A stretch of 64,000 nucleotides of DNA from Sinomonas sp. ASV322 (GTDB lineage Bacteria > Actinomycetota > Actinomycetes > Actinomycetales > Micrococcaceae). The notes under the pieces were generated by a model, which made no database searches, had not been told where the DNA came from, and saw only the letters and a program-made list of their open reading frames with translations. Below, in pieces: positions 17,916 through 26,888 of the stretch. The stretch is taken from positions 1 through 64,000 of the forward strand of contig NZ_JAVFJJ010000012.1 in the NCBI RefSeq assembly GCF_030908245.1, given 5' to 3'. The position numbers and the translations under genes were made by a program. Positions within the stretch are counted from its first letter, which is position 1. Each line of letters begins with the position of its first letter.

Positions 17916-19115
17916 GTGCGCAATTACACGACCGAGGCGGACCCGACACCGCTTGTCGGGCCCCGACTCGACAGCCTTCTTCCGGAGCTCATCGCCTTCC
18001 GCCGGGACCTCCACGCGCACCCCGAGCTGAGCTTCCAGGAATTCCGTACGACGGACCGGATCGTCGAGCGGCTCGAGGCCGCCGGGCTCGCGCCCAAGCG
18101 GCTCGAGGGCACGGGCGTCGTGGTCGACATCGGCGAGGGCCCGATCGCGACGGCGCTGCGCGGCGACATCGACGCGCTGCCCATCATCGAGGAGTCGGGG
18201 CTCCCGTTCGCCTCCCTCAACCACGGCGTGACCCATGCATGCGGCCACGACGTCCACACCGCATGCGCCCTTGGTGCCGCGCTCGTGCTCGCCGAACAGC
18301 ACCGCGTGGAGCCGCTCGGGGCGACCGTGCGCGTCGTGTTCCAGCCGGCCGAGGAGACGATGCCGGGCGGCGCCCTCTCGTGCATCGATCAGGGGGTTCT
18401 CTCGGGCGTGCCACGCATCATGGCGCTCCATTGCGATCCGCGGATCGAGGTCGGCAAGATCGGCACGCGTATCGGCTCGATCACGTCCGCCTCCGACACG
18501 ATCCGGATCGAGCTGCAGGGCCGCGGCGGCCACACGTCGCGGCCACACCTCACGGAAGACCTCGTCTTCGCGCTCTCGCAGATCGCGATCAACGTCCCGG
18601 CCGTCCTCTCACGCCGCGTCGACGTCCGGAGCGGCGTCTCGATGGTGTGGGGTCACATCTCGGCGGGCGCGGCACCCAACGCAATTCCCGCCGTCGGCCA
18701 TCTCTCGGGGACCATGCGCTGCCTCGACCGGGAGGCTTGGCACAGTGCCGGCGAGCTGCTCGACGAGGTCGTCGAGCAGGTGGCGGCACCGTACGGAGTC
18801 GACGTGCGGCTCGAGCACACGCGCGGCGTTCCGCCGGTCGTGAACTCCGAGCACGAGACGGCGCTCATCGAGGCCGCCGCCCGCGCCGAGCTCGGCGAGG
18901 ACGCGGTTGTCCTCACGCCCCAGTCGATGGGGGGCGAAGACTTCGCGTGGTTCCTCGCGGAGGTCCCCGGGTCGATGTTCCGCCTTGGAACCCACGTGCC
19001 GGGGGAAGAGGAGTACGACCTGCATCGCGGCGATCTCGTGGTCGACGAAGGGGCGATCTCGTGCGGCGTGCGCGTCCTCGCGGCGGCGGCCCTCCGGAGC
19101 ATCCGCGATCTCTGA
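17916..19115 (+). CDS. M20-family amidohydrolase
   Basis: Zinc-type metallohydrolase of the N-acyl-amino acid/hippurate hydrolase group (AbgB/HipO-like). 399 residues. Family motifs: LHAHPELSFQEFRT near residue 30, ALRGDIDALPI near 85, THACGHDVHTA near 108 (Cys/His metal ligands), FQPAEETMPGG near 145 (catalytic Glu), LHCDPRIEVGKIG near 175, and MGGEDFAWFL near 335. GTG 17916 lies 6 nt after TAGAGT (17904-17909), so leaderless. Substrate not predictable. A GGCGGGTACCCGCC palindrome (19133-19146) follows the stop and may end transcription. Confidence 0.88.
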   Translation: MRNYTTEADPTPLVGPRLDSLLPELIAFRRDLHAHPELSFQEFRTTDRIVERLEAAGLAPKRLEGTGVVVDIGEGPIATALRGDIDALPIIEESGLPFASLNHGVTHACGHDVHTACALGAALVLAEQHRVEPLGATVRVVFQPAEETMPGGALSCIDQGVLSGVPRIMALHCDPRIEVGKIGTRIGSITSASDTIRIELQGRGGHTSRPHLTEDLVFALSQIAINVPAVLSRRVDVRSGVSMVWGHISAGAAPNAIPAVGHLSGTMRCLDREAWHSAGELLDEVVEQVAAPYGVDVRLEHTRGVPPVVNSEHETALIEAAARAELGEDAVVLTPQSMGGEDFAWFLAEVPGSMFRLGTHVPGEEEYDLHRGDLVVDEGAISCGVRVLAAAALRSIRDL

Positions 19116-19300
19116 CGCACCTGTCGCCGGCGGGCGGGTACCCGCCGGTAACGAATAGCGAACAATGCCCTCACGCGCGGGTCGCACCCTATCTGAAAGT
19201 GATGTTTCCCTCTATGGTTCTCCTGTACCGTGCGGCCTGCGGTACCGCCCGCGCCCTTTGATCCGGCCTGGGCGTCGTTCGCGCTTCTGTGGAGGAACAT

Positions 19301-20416
19301 GTGACCTCGCTTCGTGACCGGCTCGCTACTCGCAGCCTTGCCGGCGTTGCCGCGCTCGGTGCTTCGGCACTCATCCTGAGCGCCTGCGGCGCCCCACCGC
19401 CCTCTGGCGGATCCTCGGGCGGCACCTCGGCGACCACCTCGAACTACCTCGGCTGCATGGTCTCCGACTCGGGCGGCTTCGATGACAAGTCCTTCAACCA
19501 GTCCGGCTTCGAGGGCCTCCAGGCCGCTGTCAAGGACCTTGGGATCCAGGAGAAGCACGTCCAGTCCAAGGCGGACACCGACTACGACCCGAACCTCCGC
19601 TCGATGGTCTCGGCCGGCTGCAAGCTCACGGTGACGGTCGGCTTCCTGCTCGGCGACGCGACGAAGAGCATCGCGACGGCGAATCCCAACAGCCACTTCG
19701 CGATCATCGACTACAACGACCCGACCTTCCCGAAGAACGTCAAGCCGATCGTCTATGACACGGCTCAGGCGGCGTTCCTCGCCGGCTACCTCGCCGCGGG
19801 TGTCTCGAAGACCGGCAAGGTCGCGACGTTCGGCGGCATCAAGCTCCCGACCGTGACCATCTTCATGGACGGCTTCGCGGACGGCGTGAAGTACTACAAC
19901 CAGAAGAAGGGCAAGAGCGTTCAGGTCCTCGGCTGGGACAAGGACAAGCAGGACGGCGTGTTCGTCGGCGACTTCAAGTCGATCGACAAGGGCAAGGTCC
20001 TCACGCAGGGCTTCCTCCAGCAGGGCGCTGACATCGTGCTTCCCGTTGCCGGCCCCGTCGGGCAGGGCGCCGGCTCGGCGATCCTCGACGCCAACAAGAC
20101 GGGCGCGAGCGGCAAGCTCCTCTGGGTCGACTCGGACGGCTACCTCACCGCTCCCGACTACAAGTCGGTCATCCTGAGCTCGGTCCAGAAGACCATGACC
20201 AAGGCTGTCGAGGCGGTCCTCAAGGACGACAAGGACGGCAAGTTCGACTCGGCCCCGTACATCGGCACCCTCGAGAACGGCGGCGTCGCGCTCGCGCCGT
20301 TCCACGACCTTGACTCCGCGGTTCCGGCGGATCTCAAGGGCGAGCTCGACCAGCTCAAGAAGGACATCATCTCGGGCACCGTCCAGGTGACCTCTCAGTC
20401 GAGCCCGAAGAAGTAG
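19301..20416 (+). CDS. BMP-family nucleoside-binding lipoprotein
   Basis: Extracytoplasmic substrate-binding lipoprotein of a nucleoside ABC importer. About 371 residues. Signal peptide with lipobox LSAC near residue 30, then a Gly/Ser linker, then a PnrA/BMP periplasmic-binding domain (GCMVSDSGGFDDKSFNQSG, VTVGFLLGDATKSIA, FAIIDYNDP, AFLAGYLAAGVSKTGKVATFGG). GTG 19301 has GGAGG 5 nt upstream. It heads an operon with an ATPase, two permeases, cdd and deoA, which supports nucleosides as cargo. A hairpin follows the gene and may keep its expression above that of the membrane parts. Confidence 0.93.
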   Translation: MTSLRDRLATRSLAGVAALGASALILSACGAPPPSGGSSGGTSATTSNYLGCMVSDSGGFDDKSFNQSGFEGLQAAVKDLGIQEKHVQSKADTDYDPNLRSMVSAGCKLTVTVGFLLGDATKSIATANPNSHFAIIDYNDPTFPKNVKPIVYDTAQAAFLAGYLAAGVSKTGKVATFGGIKLPTVTIFMDGFADGVKYYNQKKGKSVQVLGWDKDKQDGVFVGDFKSIDKGKVLTQGFLQQGADIVLPVAGPVGQGAGSAILDANKTGASGKLLWVDSDGYLTAPDYKSVILSSVQKTMTKAVEAVLKDDKDGKFDSAPYIGTLENGGVALAPFHDLDSAVPADLKGELDQLKKDIISGTVQVTSQSSPKK

Positions 20417-20475
20417 CGTCCCAGACCCGATCCCTTCGCTGGACCGGTAGTCTGGCCCTCAGGGCACGCTGTGCA

Positions 20476-20506
20476 GCGCCGCCCGCCCGCCTCGGGCGGG
20501 CGGCGC
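20476..20506 (+). terminator. Perfect GC hairpin after the BMP gene
   Basis: GCGCCGCCCGCCCG pairs perfectly with CGGGCGGGCGGCGC across a 3-nt loop. No T-run follows. In this position it may be a partial terminator or a stabilising 3' end that gives more binding protein than transporter. Confidence 0.7.
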
Positions 20507-20556
20507 CGCATTGTGGACACCCGGCCCGACCCGGCGAAGCTGATCGGATCCCTCGA

Positions 20557-20577
20557 ATGAAACTCAGATTCCGATGA
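20557..20577 (+). other. Six-codon mini-ORF overlapping the ATPase start
   Basis: ATGAAACTC occurs at 20557 and again, 17 bp later, as the true start at 20574. The first copy opens a frame of six codons (MKLRFR) whose TGA (20575-20577) overlaps the real ATG as ATGA. It has no strong Shine-Dalgarno, so it may be chance, but the same arrangement recurs at the second permease. Confidence 0.4.
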
Positions 20578-22214
20578 AACTCGAACTGCGCGGCATCACC
20601 AAGCGCTTCGGTGCGCTCGTTGCCAACGACCACATCGACCTCGTCGTCGAAGACTCCCAGGTGCATTGCCTCCTGGGGGAGAACGGCGCCGGGAAGTCGA
20701 CCCTCATGAACGTCCTCTACGGCCTCTACGAGCCGAGCGAGGGCGAGATCCTCGTCGATGACAAGCCTGTTGCGTTCCGGGGTCCTTCGGACGCGATGGC
20801 GGCCGGCATCGGCATGGTCCACCAGCACTTCATGCTCGTCCCGGTCTTCACCGTCGCGGAGAACGTCGCGCTCGGCGCCGAGGCCACCAAGGCGGCGGGC
20901 TTCCTCGATCTCGATGCGACGCGCGCCAAGATCCGCGATATCTCGAAGCGCTACGGGTTCGACGTCGATCCTGACGCGCTCGTCGAGGATCTCCCCGTCG
21001 GCGTTCAGCAGCGCGTCGAGATCATCAAGGCGCTCGTCCGCGATGCGCGCATCCTCATCCTCGACGAGCCCACTGCGGTCCTCACGCCGCAGGAGACCGA
21101 CGAGCTCCTGGAGATCATCGGCGAGCTCAAGGCCTCGGGGAAGTCGATCATCTTCATCTCCCACAAGCTCCGCGAGGTCAAGGCCGTCGCCGACGTCATC
21201 ACGGTGATCCGGCGCGGCAAGGTCGTCGGCGACGCCCCGCCGTCGGCCGCTCCCGCCGACCTCGCGTCGATGATGGTGGGACGGCCCGTGAGCCTGACCC
21301 TCAACAAGGCGCCCGCGGAGCCGAAGGACACGACGTTTGCGGTGCGCGACCTCACGGTCGCCGCGCCCAACGGCCAGCGCGTCGTCGACGGCGTGACGTT
21401 CGATATCGCGCAGGGCGAGATCCTCGCCGTCGCCGGCGTTCAGGGCAACGGACAGACGGAGCTCACCGAGGCGATCCTCGGCCTCTATAAGCACGCGAGC
21501 GGGTCGGTGACCCTCGACGGCAACGAACTGCTCGGCCGGTCGGTCAAGGACGTGCTCGGCGCGGGCGTCGGCTTCGTGCCCGAGGACCGCTCGCACGATG
21601 GCCTCGTGGGCGCGTTCACCGTCGCGGAGAACCTCGTGCTCGACCTCTACGACCGCGCGCCGTTCGCGCGGGGGCTCGGGATGCGCCCGTCGCGCGTCGC
21701 GACCCAGGCGGCCGAGAAGATCGCCGAGTTCGACATCCGCACACCCTCGGCCGACGTCCCGGCGTCGACCCTCTCCGGCGGCAACCAGCAGAAGGTCGTC
21801 ATGGCCCGAGAGCTTTCGCGTCCGCTTCGGCTCTTCATCGCCTCGCAGCCGACGCGAGGCGTCGACGTCGGGTCGATCGAGTTCCTCCACCGCCGCATCA
21901 TCGCCGAGCGCGACAACGGGACGCCCGTCATGATCGTCTCGACCGAGCTCGACGAGATCATGGAACTCGCCGATCGCATCGCGGTCCTCTACCGCGGCCG
22001 GCTCATGGGCATCGTCCCGGGAGGCACACCGCGGGACATGCTCGGTCTCATGATGGCCGGGATGACCGCCGAGGAGGCGGCGGCGCACGAGGCGCCGGTG
22101 GCAGCTGGCACCGGGGCAGCCGGAGCGGACGACGACGGGGCTCACCGCGCGGCGAGCAGCTTCGGCATCGACGTGGTCACCGATGACAGCGATTCAGGAG
22201 ACACCCATGGCTGA
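20574..22214 (+). CDS. Nucleoside ABC importer, double ATP-binding protein
   Basis: 546 residues with two ABC domains, as in ribose/nucleoside importers. First domain: Walker A CLLGENGAGKSTLMNV near residue 35, PVGVQQRVEIIKAL in place of a classical signature, Walker B ILILDEPTAVLTP. Second domain from about 255: degenerate Walker A VAGVQGNGQTELTEA, signature STLSGGNQQKVVMAREL, LFIASQPTRGVDVG. This asymmetric pair of domains is normal for the family. The tail beyond about 500 is Ala-rich. It works with the two downstream permeases; its 3' end overlaps the first. Confidence 0.93.
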   Translation: MKLELRGITKRFGALVANDHIDLVVEDSQVHCLLGENGAGKSTLMNVLYGLYEPSEGEILVDDKPVAFRGPSDAMAAGIGMVHQHFMLVPVFTVAENVALGAEATKAAGFLDLDATRAKIRDISKRYGFDVDPDALVEDLPVGVQQRVEIIKALVRDARILILDEPTAVLTPQETDELLEIIGELKASGKSIIFISHKLREVKAVADVITVIRRGKVVGDAPPSAAPADLASMMVGRPVSLTLNKAPAEPKDTTFAVRDLTVAAPNGQRVVDGVTFDIAQGEILAVAGVQGNGQTELTEAILGLYKHASGSVTLDGNELLGRSVKDVLGAGVGFVPEDRSHDGLVGAFTVAENLVLDLYDRAPFARGLGMRPSRVATQAAEKIAEFDIRTPSADVPASTLSGGNQQKVVMARELSRPLRLFIASQPTRGVDVGSIEFLHRRIIAERDNGTPVMIVSTELDEIMELADRIAVLYRGRLMGIVPGGTPRDMLGLMMAGMTAEEAAAHEAPVAAGTGAAGADDDGAHRAASSFGIDVVTDDSDSGDTHG

Positions 22215-23484
22215 GGCCCAGCAGGTACCCGAAACGGCCCAAGCTCCGCTGCCGACCGGGCCGTCGCAGCCCACGCCGAGCGCCCCGGCGGGCGCGACGC
22301 TCTTGCGGCGCATCGTGACGGGCACTCCCATGGTCTCGCTCCTCTCGGTCGTGCTCGCGATCGTGATCGGCGGCATCCTCATGGCGGTCACCAACCCCAA
22401 GGTCGCAACGGCAGCCGGCTACTTCTTCGGCCGGCCCGGAGACACGATCGCCGAGATCTTCCGTCCGTACGCCGCGCTCGTCCAAGGCTCGATCTTCAAC
22501 TGGGAGGGCGCCGACTTCACGGCCCAGATCTATCCGCTCGTGGAGACGTTCACAGTCTCGACGCCGCTGATCTTCGCGGGCCTCGGCGTCGCGCTGGCGT
22601 TCCGCGCGGGCCTGTTCAACATCGGTGCCCAGGGGCAGCTCATCTTCGGCGCGCTCCTCGGGGCGTATGTCGGCTTCACGTGGCACCTGCCGCCGGGACT
22701 CCACCTGCTCGTCGTGATCCTCGCCGGCATTGTCGGAGGCGGGCTCTGGGGCGGCCTCGTCGGTTTCCTCAAGGCCCGCACGGGCGCCCACGAGGTCATC
22801 GTGACGATCATGTTCAACTACGTCGCGAGCTTCCTCCTGCTCTTCCTCCTCACGACGCCCGCGTTCCAGCGCAAGGGCTCGACCAATCCCATCTCGCCGT
22901 TCCTCGACGAGGATGCGCTCTTCCCCGCGCTGCTCGGCCCCCAATTCCGCATCCACGCCGGCTTCATCCTCGCGATCCTCGTCACGTGGGGCGTGTGGTG
23001 GATCCTCAACCGCTCGACGATCGGCTTCGAGTTCCGGGCCGTCGGCGCCAACCCGAACGCCGCGCGCACGGCGGGCGTCAACGTGGGCCGCGCGACGGTT
23101 CTTGTCATGGCCCTCGCGGGAGCGCTCGCCGGGCTGTCCGGCATCGCTCAGGTGGCGGGCACCGAGAAGTACCTTTCCGGCGGCGTGGCCGCATCGATCG
23201 GCTTCGATGCGATTACTGTCGCGCTGCTCGGGCGCTCGACGCCGTGGGGCACGCTCTTTGCGGGCCTGCTCTTCGGTGCGTTCCGCGCGGGCGGCGTCTC
23301 GATGCAGGCCGTGACCCAGACTCCGATCGACATCGTCCTGGTCATCCAGTCGCTCATCGTCCTGTTCATCGCGGCGCCGCCGCTCGTCCGGGCCGTGTTC
23401 GGCCTCAATCCCAGACGGCCCAAGAAGGCCAAAGAGCCTCCAAGAGCGAAAGCACCCATGAGTACTAGCGGAGCGGCGTCATGA
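22207..23484 (+). CDS. Nucleoside ABC importer permease (first)
   Basis: 425 residues, about ten membrane segments. Family signatures: FAGLGVALAFRAGLFNIGAQGQLIFGA near residue 118, GAHEVIVTIMFNYVA near 195, EFRAVGANPNAARTAGVNV near 275. CAGGAG 6 nt before ATG 22207 decides the start over an upstream ATG at 22183. A Pro/Ala-rich tail of about 35 residues precedes the first helix. The last eight residues (MSTSGAAS) are encoded by a 23-bp block duplicated from the start region of the next permease gene. Confidence 0.92.
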   Translation: MAEAQQVPETAQAPLPTGPSQPTPSAPAGATLLRRIVTGTPMVSLLSVVLAIVIGGILMAVTNPKVATAAGYFFGRPGDTIAEIFRPYAALVQGSIFNWEGADFTAQIYPLVETFTVSTPLIFAGLGVALAFRAGLFNIGAQGQLIFGALLGAYVGFTWHLPPGLHLLVVILAGIVGGGLWGGLVGFLKARTGAHEVIVTIMFNYVASFLLLFLLTTPAFQRKGSTNPISPFLDEDALFPALLGPQFRIHAGFILAILVTWGVWWILNRSTIGFEFRAVGANPNAARTAGVNVGRATVLVMALAGALAGLSGIAQVAGTEKYLSGGVAASIGFDAITVALLGRSTPWGTLFAGLLFGAFRAGGVSMQAVTQTPIDIVLVIQSLIVLFIAAPPLVRAVFGLNPRRPKKAKEPPRAKAPMSTSGAAS

Positions 23485-23503
23485 GCACGAGCGGAGCAGG
23501 ATC
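23458..23503 (+). repeat. Tandem 23-bp duplication of a start-codon region
   Basis: Two adjacent 23-bp units (23458-23480 and 23481-23503) begin ATGAG(T/C)AC(T/G)AGCGGAGC and are followed by the real start ATGAGCACGGCG at 23504. The first unit encodes the end of the upstream permease. The second forms an eight-codon mini-ORF (23481-23507). Each junction is ATGA, so stop and start overlap twice in a row. Confidence 0.75.
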
Positions 23504-24976
23504 ATGAGCACGGCGACGACGGCGACGACGCGCCCGGACGAGGCGCCCGAGGAAGTCCTTGCGCCCCTCGTGAGCTGGAAAGCACCGATCGGCCTCGGGA
23601 TTCTCGCGGTCGTCGGGACCGTCATGTTCGGCGTGTTCTCGGGCGGGAAGAGCGCGGCGTTCGGGCTTGTCGACACGGGGCGAGGGGCCTCCGCCGTTGC
23701 GGCGTGGCTCGCGCTCGCCGTCGCGATCCTGGCCGCCGCATGGCTCAGCTACGCGTGGTTCCGGGCCCGCCGGGCGGGCCACGGCCCCGCCGGGTGGATC
23801 CCGCCCGCTCTCGCTGCCGCCGTCGTCGTCTTCGTGCTCGCGGTCCTCGGCGTCGCGGGAGTCACCGTCATCACGCTCGGCGCCCGGCTCATCGGCTGGC
23901 TCTCCGCCGTCGTGATGCTCGCCCTCGCCGGCTGGTCGGCGTGGCTCGCGCCGCGCGGCCACAAGCTCCCGCGCTGGGGCGTCGCCGCGTTCGCGATCGC
24001 GTTCCTCGTCGGCTTTCTCGTGTGGATCGTCGCGGGCGGCCGCGACGCGACGCCGTACATCTCCCTCGCGGGGCTTCTGGCCGGCGCGGTGACGCTCGCG
24101 GTTCCCCTTGTCTTCGGCTCGCTCTCGGGCGTGCTGTGCGAGCGCTCGGGCATCGTGAACATCGCGATCGAGGGCCAGCTCCTCATGGGCGCGTTCAGCG
24201 CGGCCGTCGGCGCGACCGTGACGGGAAGCGTGTACGCGGGGCTAATCGCGGCCGCCGTCGCCGGCGCACTGGTGTCCCTCGTCCTCGCGGTCGTGAGCAT
24301 CAAGTACCTCGTGAACCAGATCATCGTCGGCGTCGTGCTCAACGTCCTCGTCGTCGGGCTCACGAACTTCCTCTTCTCGACGCTGCTCACGGCGAATCCC
24401 GAGGGCCTCAACAAGCCGCCCCACCTCGGCAGCATCGAGATCCCCGTGCTCGCCGACGTTCCGCTCATCGGCCCGATCCTGTTCCGTCAGTCGCTCGTGG
24501 GCTACCTCATGTACATCGCCGTGATCGTCGTGTACGTGGGCCTGTTCCACACCAAGTGGGGCCTGCGGGTGCGCGCGGTCGGCGAGCATCCGCAGGCGGC
24601 GGACACGCTCGGCGTCAACGTCAACCGGACCCGGTTCTGGAACACGATCCTCGGCGGCGCCATCGCCGGGATCGGGGGCTCGTTCTTCACGCTCGTCGCG
24701 GTGGACGCGTTCAGCAAGGAGATGTCCGCCGGCCGTGGCTACATCGCGCTCGCGGCGCTCATCTTCGGGCGCTGGAATCCGATCGGGGCGTTCCTCGCGT
24801 CGCTTCTGTTCGGCTTCGCCGACAACCTCCAGAGCGTCATCACGATCATCGGCTCGCCCCTGCCGAGCCAGTTCATGGCCATGCTTCCGTACGTCGTGAC
24901 CGTGTTCGCGGTCGCGGGCCTCGTCGGCCGATCGCGCCCGCCGGCCATGGAGGGCATCCCGTATGTCAAGGGCTGA
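23504..24976 (+). CDS. Nucleoside ABC importer permease (second)
   Basis: 490 residues. The N-terminal third carries several extra helices (residues 30-190), then the conserved permease core with SGVLCERSGIVNIAIEGQLLMGAF near 210, IKYLVNQIIVGVVLNVL near 270, LRVRAVGEHPQAADTLGVNV near 350 and FGRWNPIGAFLASLLFG near 420. GGAG sits 7 nt before ATG 23504. Upstream it is linked through a mini-ORF (23481-23507) to the previous permease. Its stop overlaps the cdd start by 14 bp. Confidence 0.92.
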   Translation: MSTATTATTRPDEAPEEVLAPLVSWKAPIGLGILAVVGTVMFGVFSGGKSAAFGLVDTGRGASAVAAWLALAVAILAAAWLSYAWFRARRAGHGPAGWIPPALAAAVVVFVLAVLGVAGVTVITLGARLIGWLSAVVMLALAGWSAWLAPRGHKLPRWGVAAFAIAFLVGFLVWIVAGGRDATPYISLAGLLAGAVTLAVPLVFGSLSGVLCERSGIVNIAIEGQLLMGAFSAAVGATVTGSVYAGLIAAAVAGALVSLVLAVVSIKYLVNQIIVGVVLNVLVVGLTNFLFSTLLTANPEGLNKPPHLGSIEIPVLADVPLIGPILFRQSLVGYLMYIAVIVVYVGLFHTKWGLRVRAVGEHPQAADTLGVNVNRTRFWNTILGGAIAGIGGSFFTLVAVDAFSKEMSAGRGYIALAALIFGRWNPIGAFLASLLFGFADNLQSVITIIGSPLPSQFMAMLPYVVTVFAVAGLVGRSRPPAMEGIPYVKG

Positions 24977-25385
24977 CGCGCCGGTGTCGGGGGAGACCGT
25001 CGACTGGGACGCGCTCGCGGCGCTCGCGCGCGAGGCGATGCTGCGGGCCTATGCGCCGTACTCGCGTTTCCCCGTCGGGGCGGCCGCGCTCCTCGAGGAC
25101 GGGCGGACCGTGTCCGGGTGCAACGTCGAGAACGCCTCGTACGGCCTCACGCTGTGCGCCGAGTGCACGCTCGTGGGCCAGATCCAGCTCACGGGCGGCG
25201 GCCGCATCCGGGCGTTCGCGTGCGTCGACGGCAACGGCGATGCGCTCATGCCGTGCGGACGCTGCCGCCAGCTCCTCTATGAATTCCGCGCGCCCGGGAT
25301 GCAGCTCATGACGACGCGCGGCGTGCGGACGATGGACGAGGTGCTTCCCGACGCCTTCGGCCCCGAGAATCTCGAAACCGACTGA
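24963..25385 (+). CDS. cdd: Cytidine deaminase
   Basis: Deaminates (deoxy)cytidine to (deoxy)uridine. 140 residues. Zinc site: GCNVENASYGLTLCAECTLV (Cys and catalytic Glu, near residue 65) and MPCGRCRQLLYEF (two Cys, near 97). The usual CAE motif is present as LCAECT. ATG 24963 lies inside the end of the permease gene, so translation is probably coupled. Feeds imported cytidine into the deoA reaction. Confidence 0.96.
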   Translation: MSRADAPVSGETVDWDALAALAREAMLRAYAPYSRFPVGAAALLEDGRTVSGCNVENASYGLTLCAECTLVGQIQLTGGGRIRAFACVDGNGDALMPCGRCRQLLYEFRAPGMQLMTTRGVRTMDEVLPDAFGPENLETD

Positions 25386-25414
25386 ACCCGCGACATCCAT
25401 CGGAGGGAAACACC

Positions 25415-26719
25415 GTGGCTGAGGAATTCGATGCCGTCGACGTCATCCGCGCCAAGCGGGACCGGCGCGAGCTCGCCGACGCCCAGATCGATTGGGTCAT
25501 CGACGCGTACACCCGCGGCGCCGTCGCGGACGAGCAGATGGCCGCGCTCGCCATGGCGATCCTGCTCAACGGCATGACGCACCGCGAGACCGCGCGCTGG
25601 ACCTCCGCGATGATCGCGTCCGGGGAGCGGCTCGACTTCGCCGGCCTCCGAGGGCGCGACGGGCGCGCGCGGCCGACGGCGGACAAGCATTCGACGGGAG
25701 GCGTCGGGGACAAGATCACGCTTCCGCTCGCGCCGCTCGTCGCCGTCTTCGGCGTGGCGGTCCCGCAGCTCTCGGGCCGCGGGCTCGGCCACACGGGCGG
25801 CACGCTCGACAAGCTCGAGTCGATCCCCGGCTGGCGCGCGTCGATCACGAACGTGGAGATGATGGCCCAGCTGGCCGACGTGGGCGCCGTCATCTGCGCC
25901 GCAGGGAGCGGCCTCGCGCCCGCGGACAAGAAGCTCTACGCCCTGCGCGACGTCACGGGCACGGTCGAGGCCATTCCGCTCATCGCGTCCTCGATCATGA
26001 GCAAGAAGATCGCCGAGGGCACGGACTCGCTCGTGCTCGACGTCAAGGTCGGCTCGGGCGCATTCATGAAGGACGCCGCGCAGGCTCGAGAGCTCGCCGA
26101 GACGATGGTCGCGCTCGGCAAGGATGCCGGCGTCACGACCGTTGCGCTCTTGACGAACATGGCGACCCCGCTCGGCCTCACCGCCGGCAACGCGATCGAG
26201 GTCGAGGAGTCGGTCGAGGTGCTCGCGGGCGGCGGCCCCGAGGACGTCGTCGAGCTCACGGTGCGCCTCGCCGAGGAGATGCTCGGGTGCGCGGGAGTGC
26301 ACGACGCCGATCCGCGCCAAGCGCTCCAAGACGGCCGCGCGATGGACGTCTGGAGGCGCATGATCGCGGCTCAGGGCGGGGACCCCGACGCCCCGCTTCC
26401 CGTCGCGAAGGAGTCCGAGATGGTCTACGCCCCCGCGGATGGCGTCCTCGTCGAGCTCGACGCCCTCAAGGTGGGCGTCGCAGCGTGGCGCCTCGGTGCC
26501 GGGCGCGCCCGCAAGGAGGACCCTGTCCAGGCCGCCGCGGGCGTGCGCCTGCATGCCAAGCCGGGCGCTGTCGTCCGGGCGGGTGAGCCGCTCATGACGC
26601 TCCTGACCGATACCCCCGAGCGCTTCGATCGCGCCAAGGAGGCGCTCGAGGGCGCCGCGATGATCGCCCCGGCGGGCTCCCGTCCGGCGCAGCAGCTCGT
26701 GATCGATCGGATCGCCTAG
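25415..26719 (+). CDS. deoA: Thymidine phosphorylase
   Basis: Phosphorolyses thymidine/deoxyuridine to the base and deoxyribose-1-phosphate. 434 residues. Phosphate-binding signature ADKHSTGGVGDKITLPLAPL near residue 90, SGRGLGHTGGTLDKLESIPG near 120, and DVKVGSGAFMKD near 210 are all conserved. GTG 25415 has GGAGGG at good spacing. Last gene of the nucleoside uptake and salvage operon; no clear terminator follows. Confidence 0.96.
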   Translation: MAEEFDAVDVIRAKRDRRELADAQIDWVIDAYTRGAVADEQMAALAMAILLNGMTHRETARWTSAMIASGERLDFAGLRGRDGRARPTADKHSTGGVGDKITLPLAPLVAVFGVAVPQLSGRGLGHTGGTLDKLESIPGWRASITNVEMMAQLADVGAVICAAGSGLAPADKKLYALRDVTGTVEAIPLIASSIMSKKIAEGTDSLVLDVKVGSGAFMKDAAQARELAETMVALGKDAGVTTVALLTNMATPLGLTAGNAIEVEESVEVLAGGGPEDVVELTVRLAEEMLGCAGVHDADPRQALQDGRAMDVWRRMIAAQGGDPDAPLPVAKESEMVYAPADGVLVELDALKVGVAAWRLGAGRARKEDPVQAAAGVRLHAKPGAVVRAGEPLMTLLTDTPERFDRAKEALEGAAMIAPAGSRPAQQLVIDRIA

Positions 26720-26888
26720 ATCTCGGCGCACCACTGAGGCTAGAGAGCGCGGTGCCACGTAGTTCTCAGGGCTGATACCCAGATGTCGTTCTGCGTCTGC
26801 GGGCGGATGGCCCCGCGTCTAGCGGCGTGCGACACTGGATAAGGCCCACTCTTCCGGGGAGCCACCTCTTTCAAGGAGCACCGTCCGC

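Noticed and set aside
20367-22145. A 592-codon frame opposite the nucleoside ATPase
   Set aside because: Antisense shadow of a conserved ABC protein.
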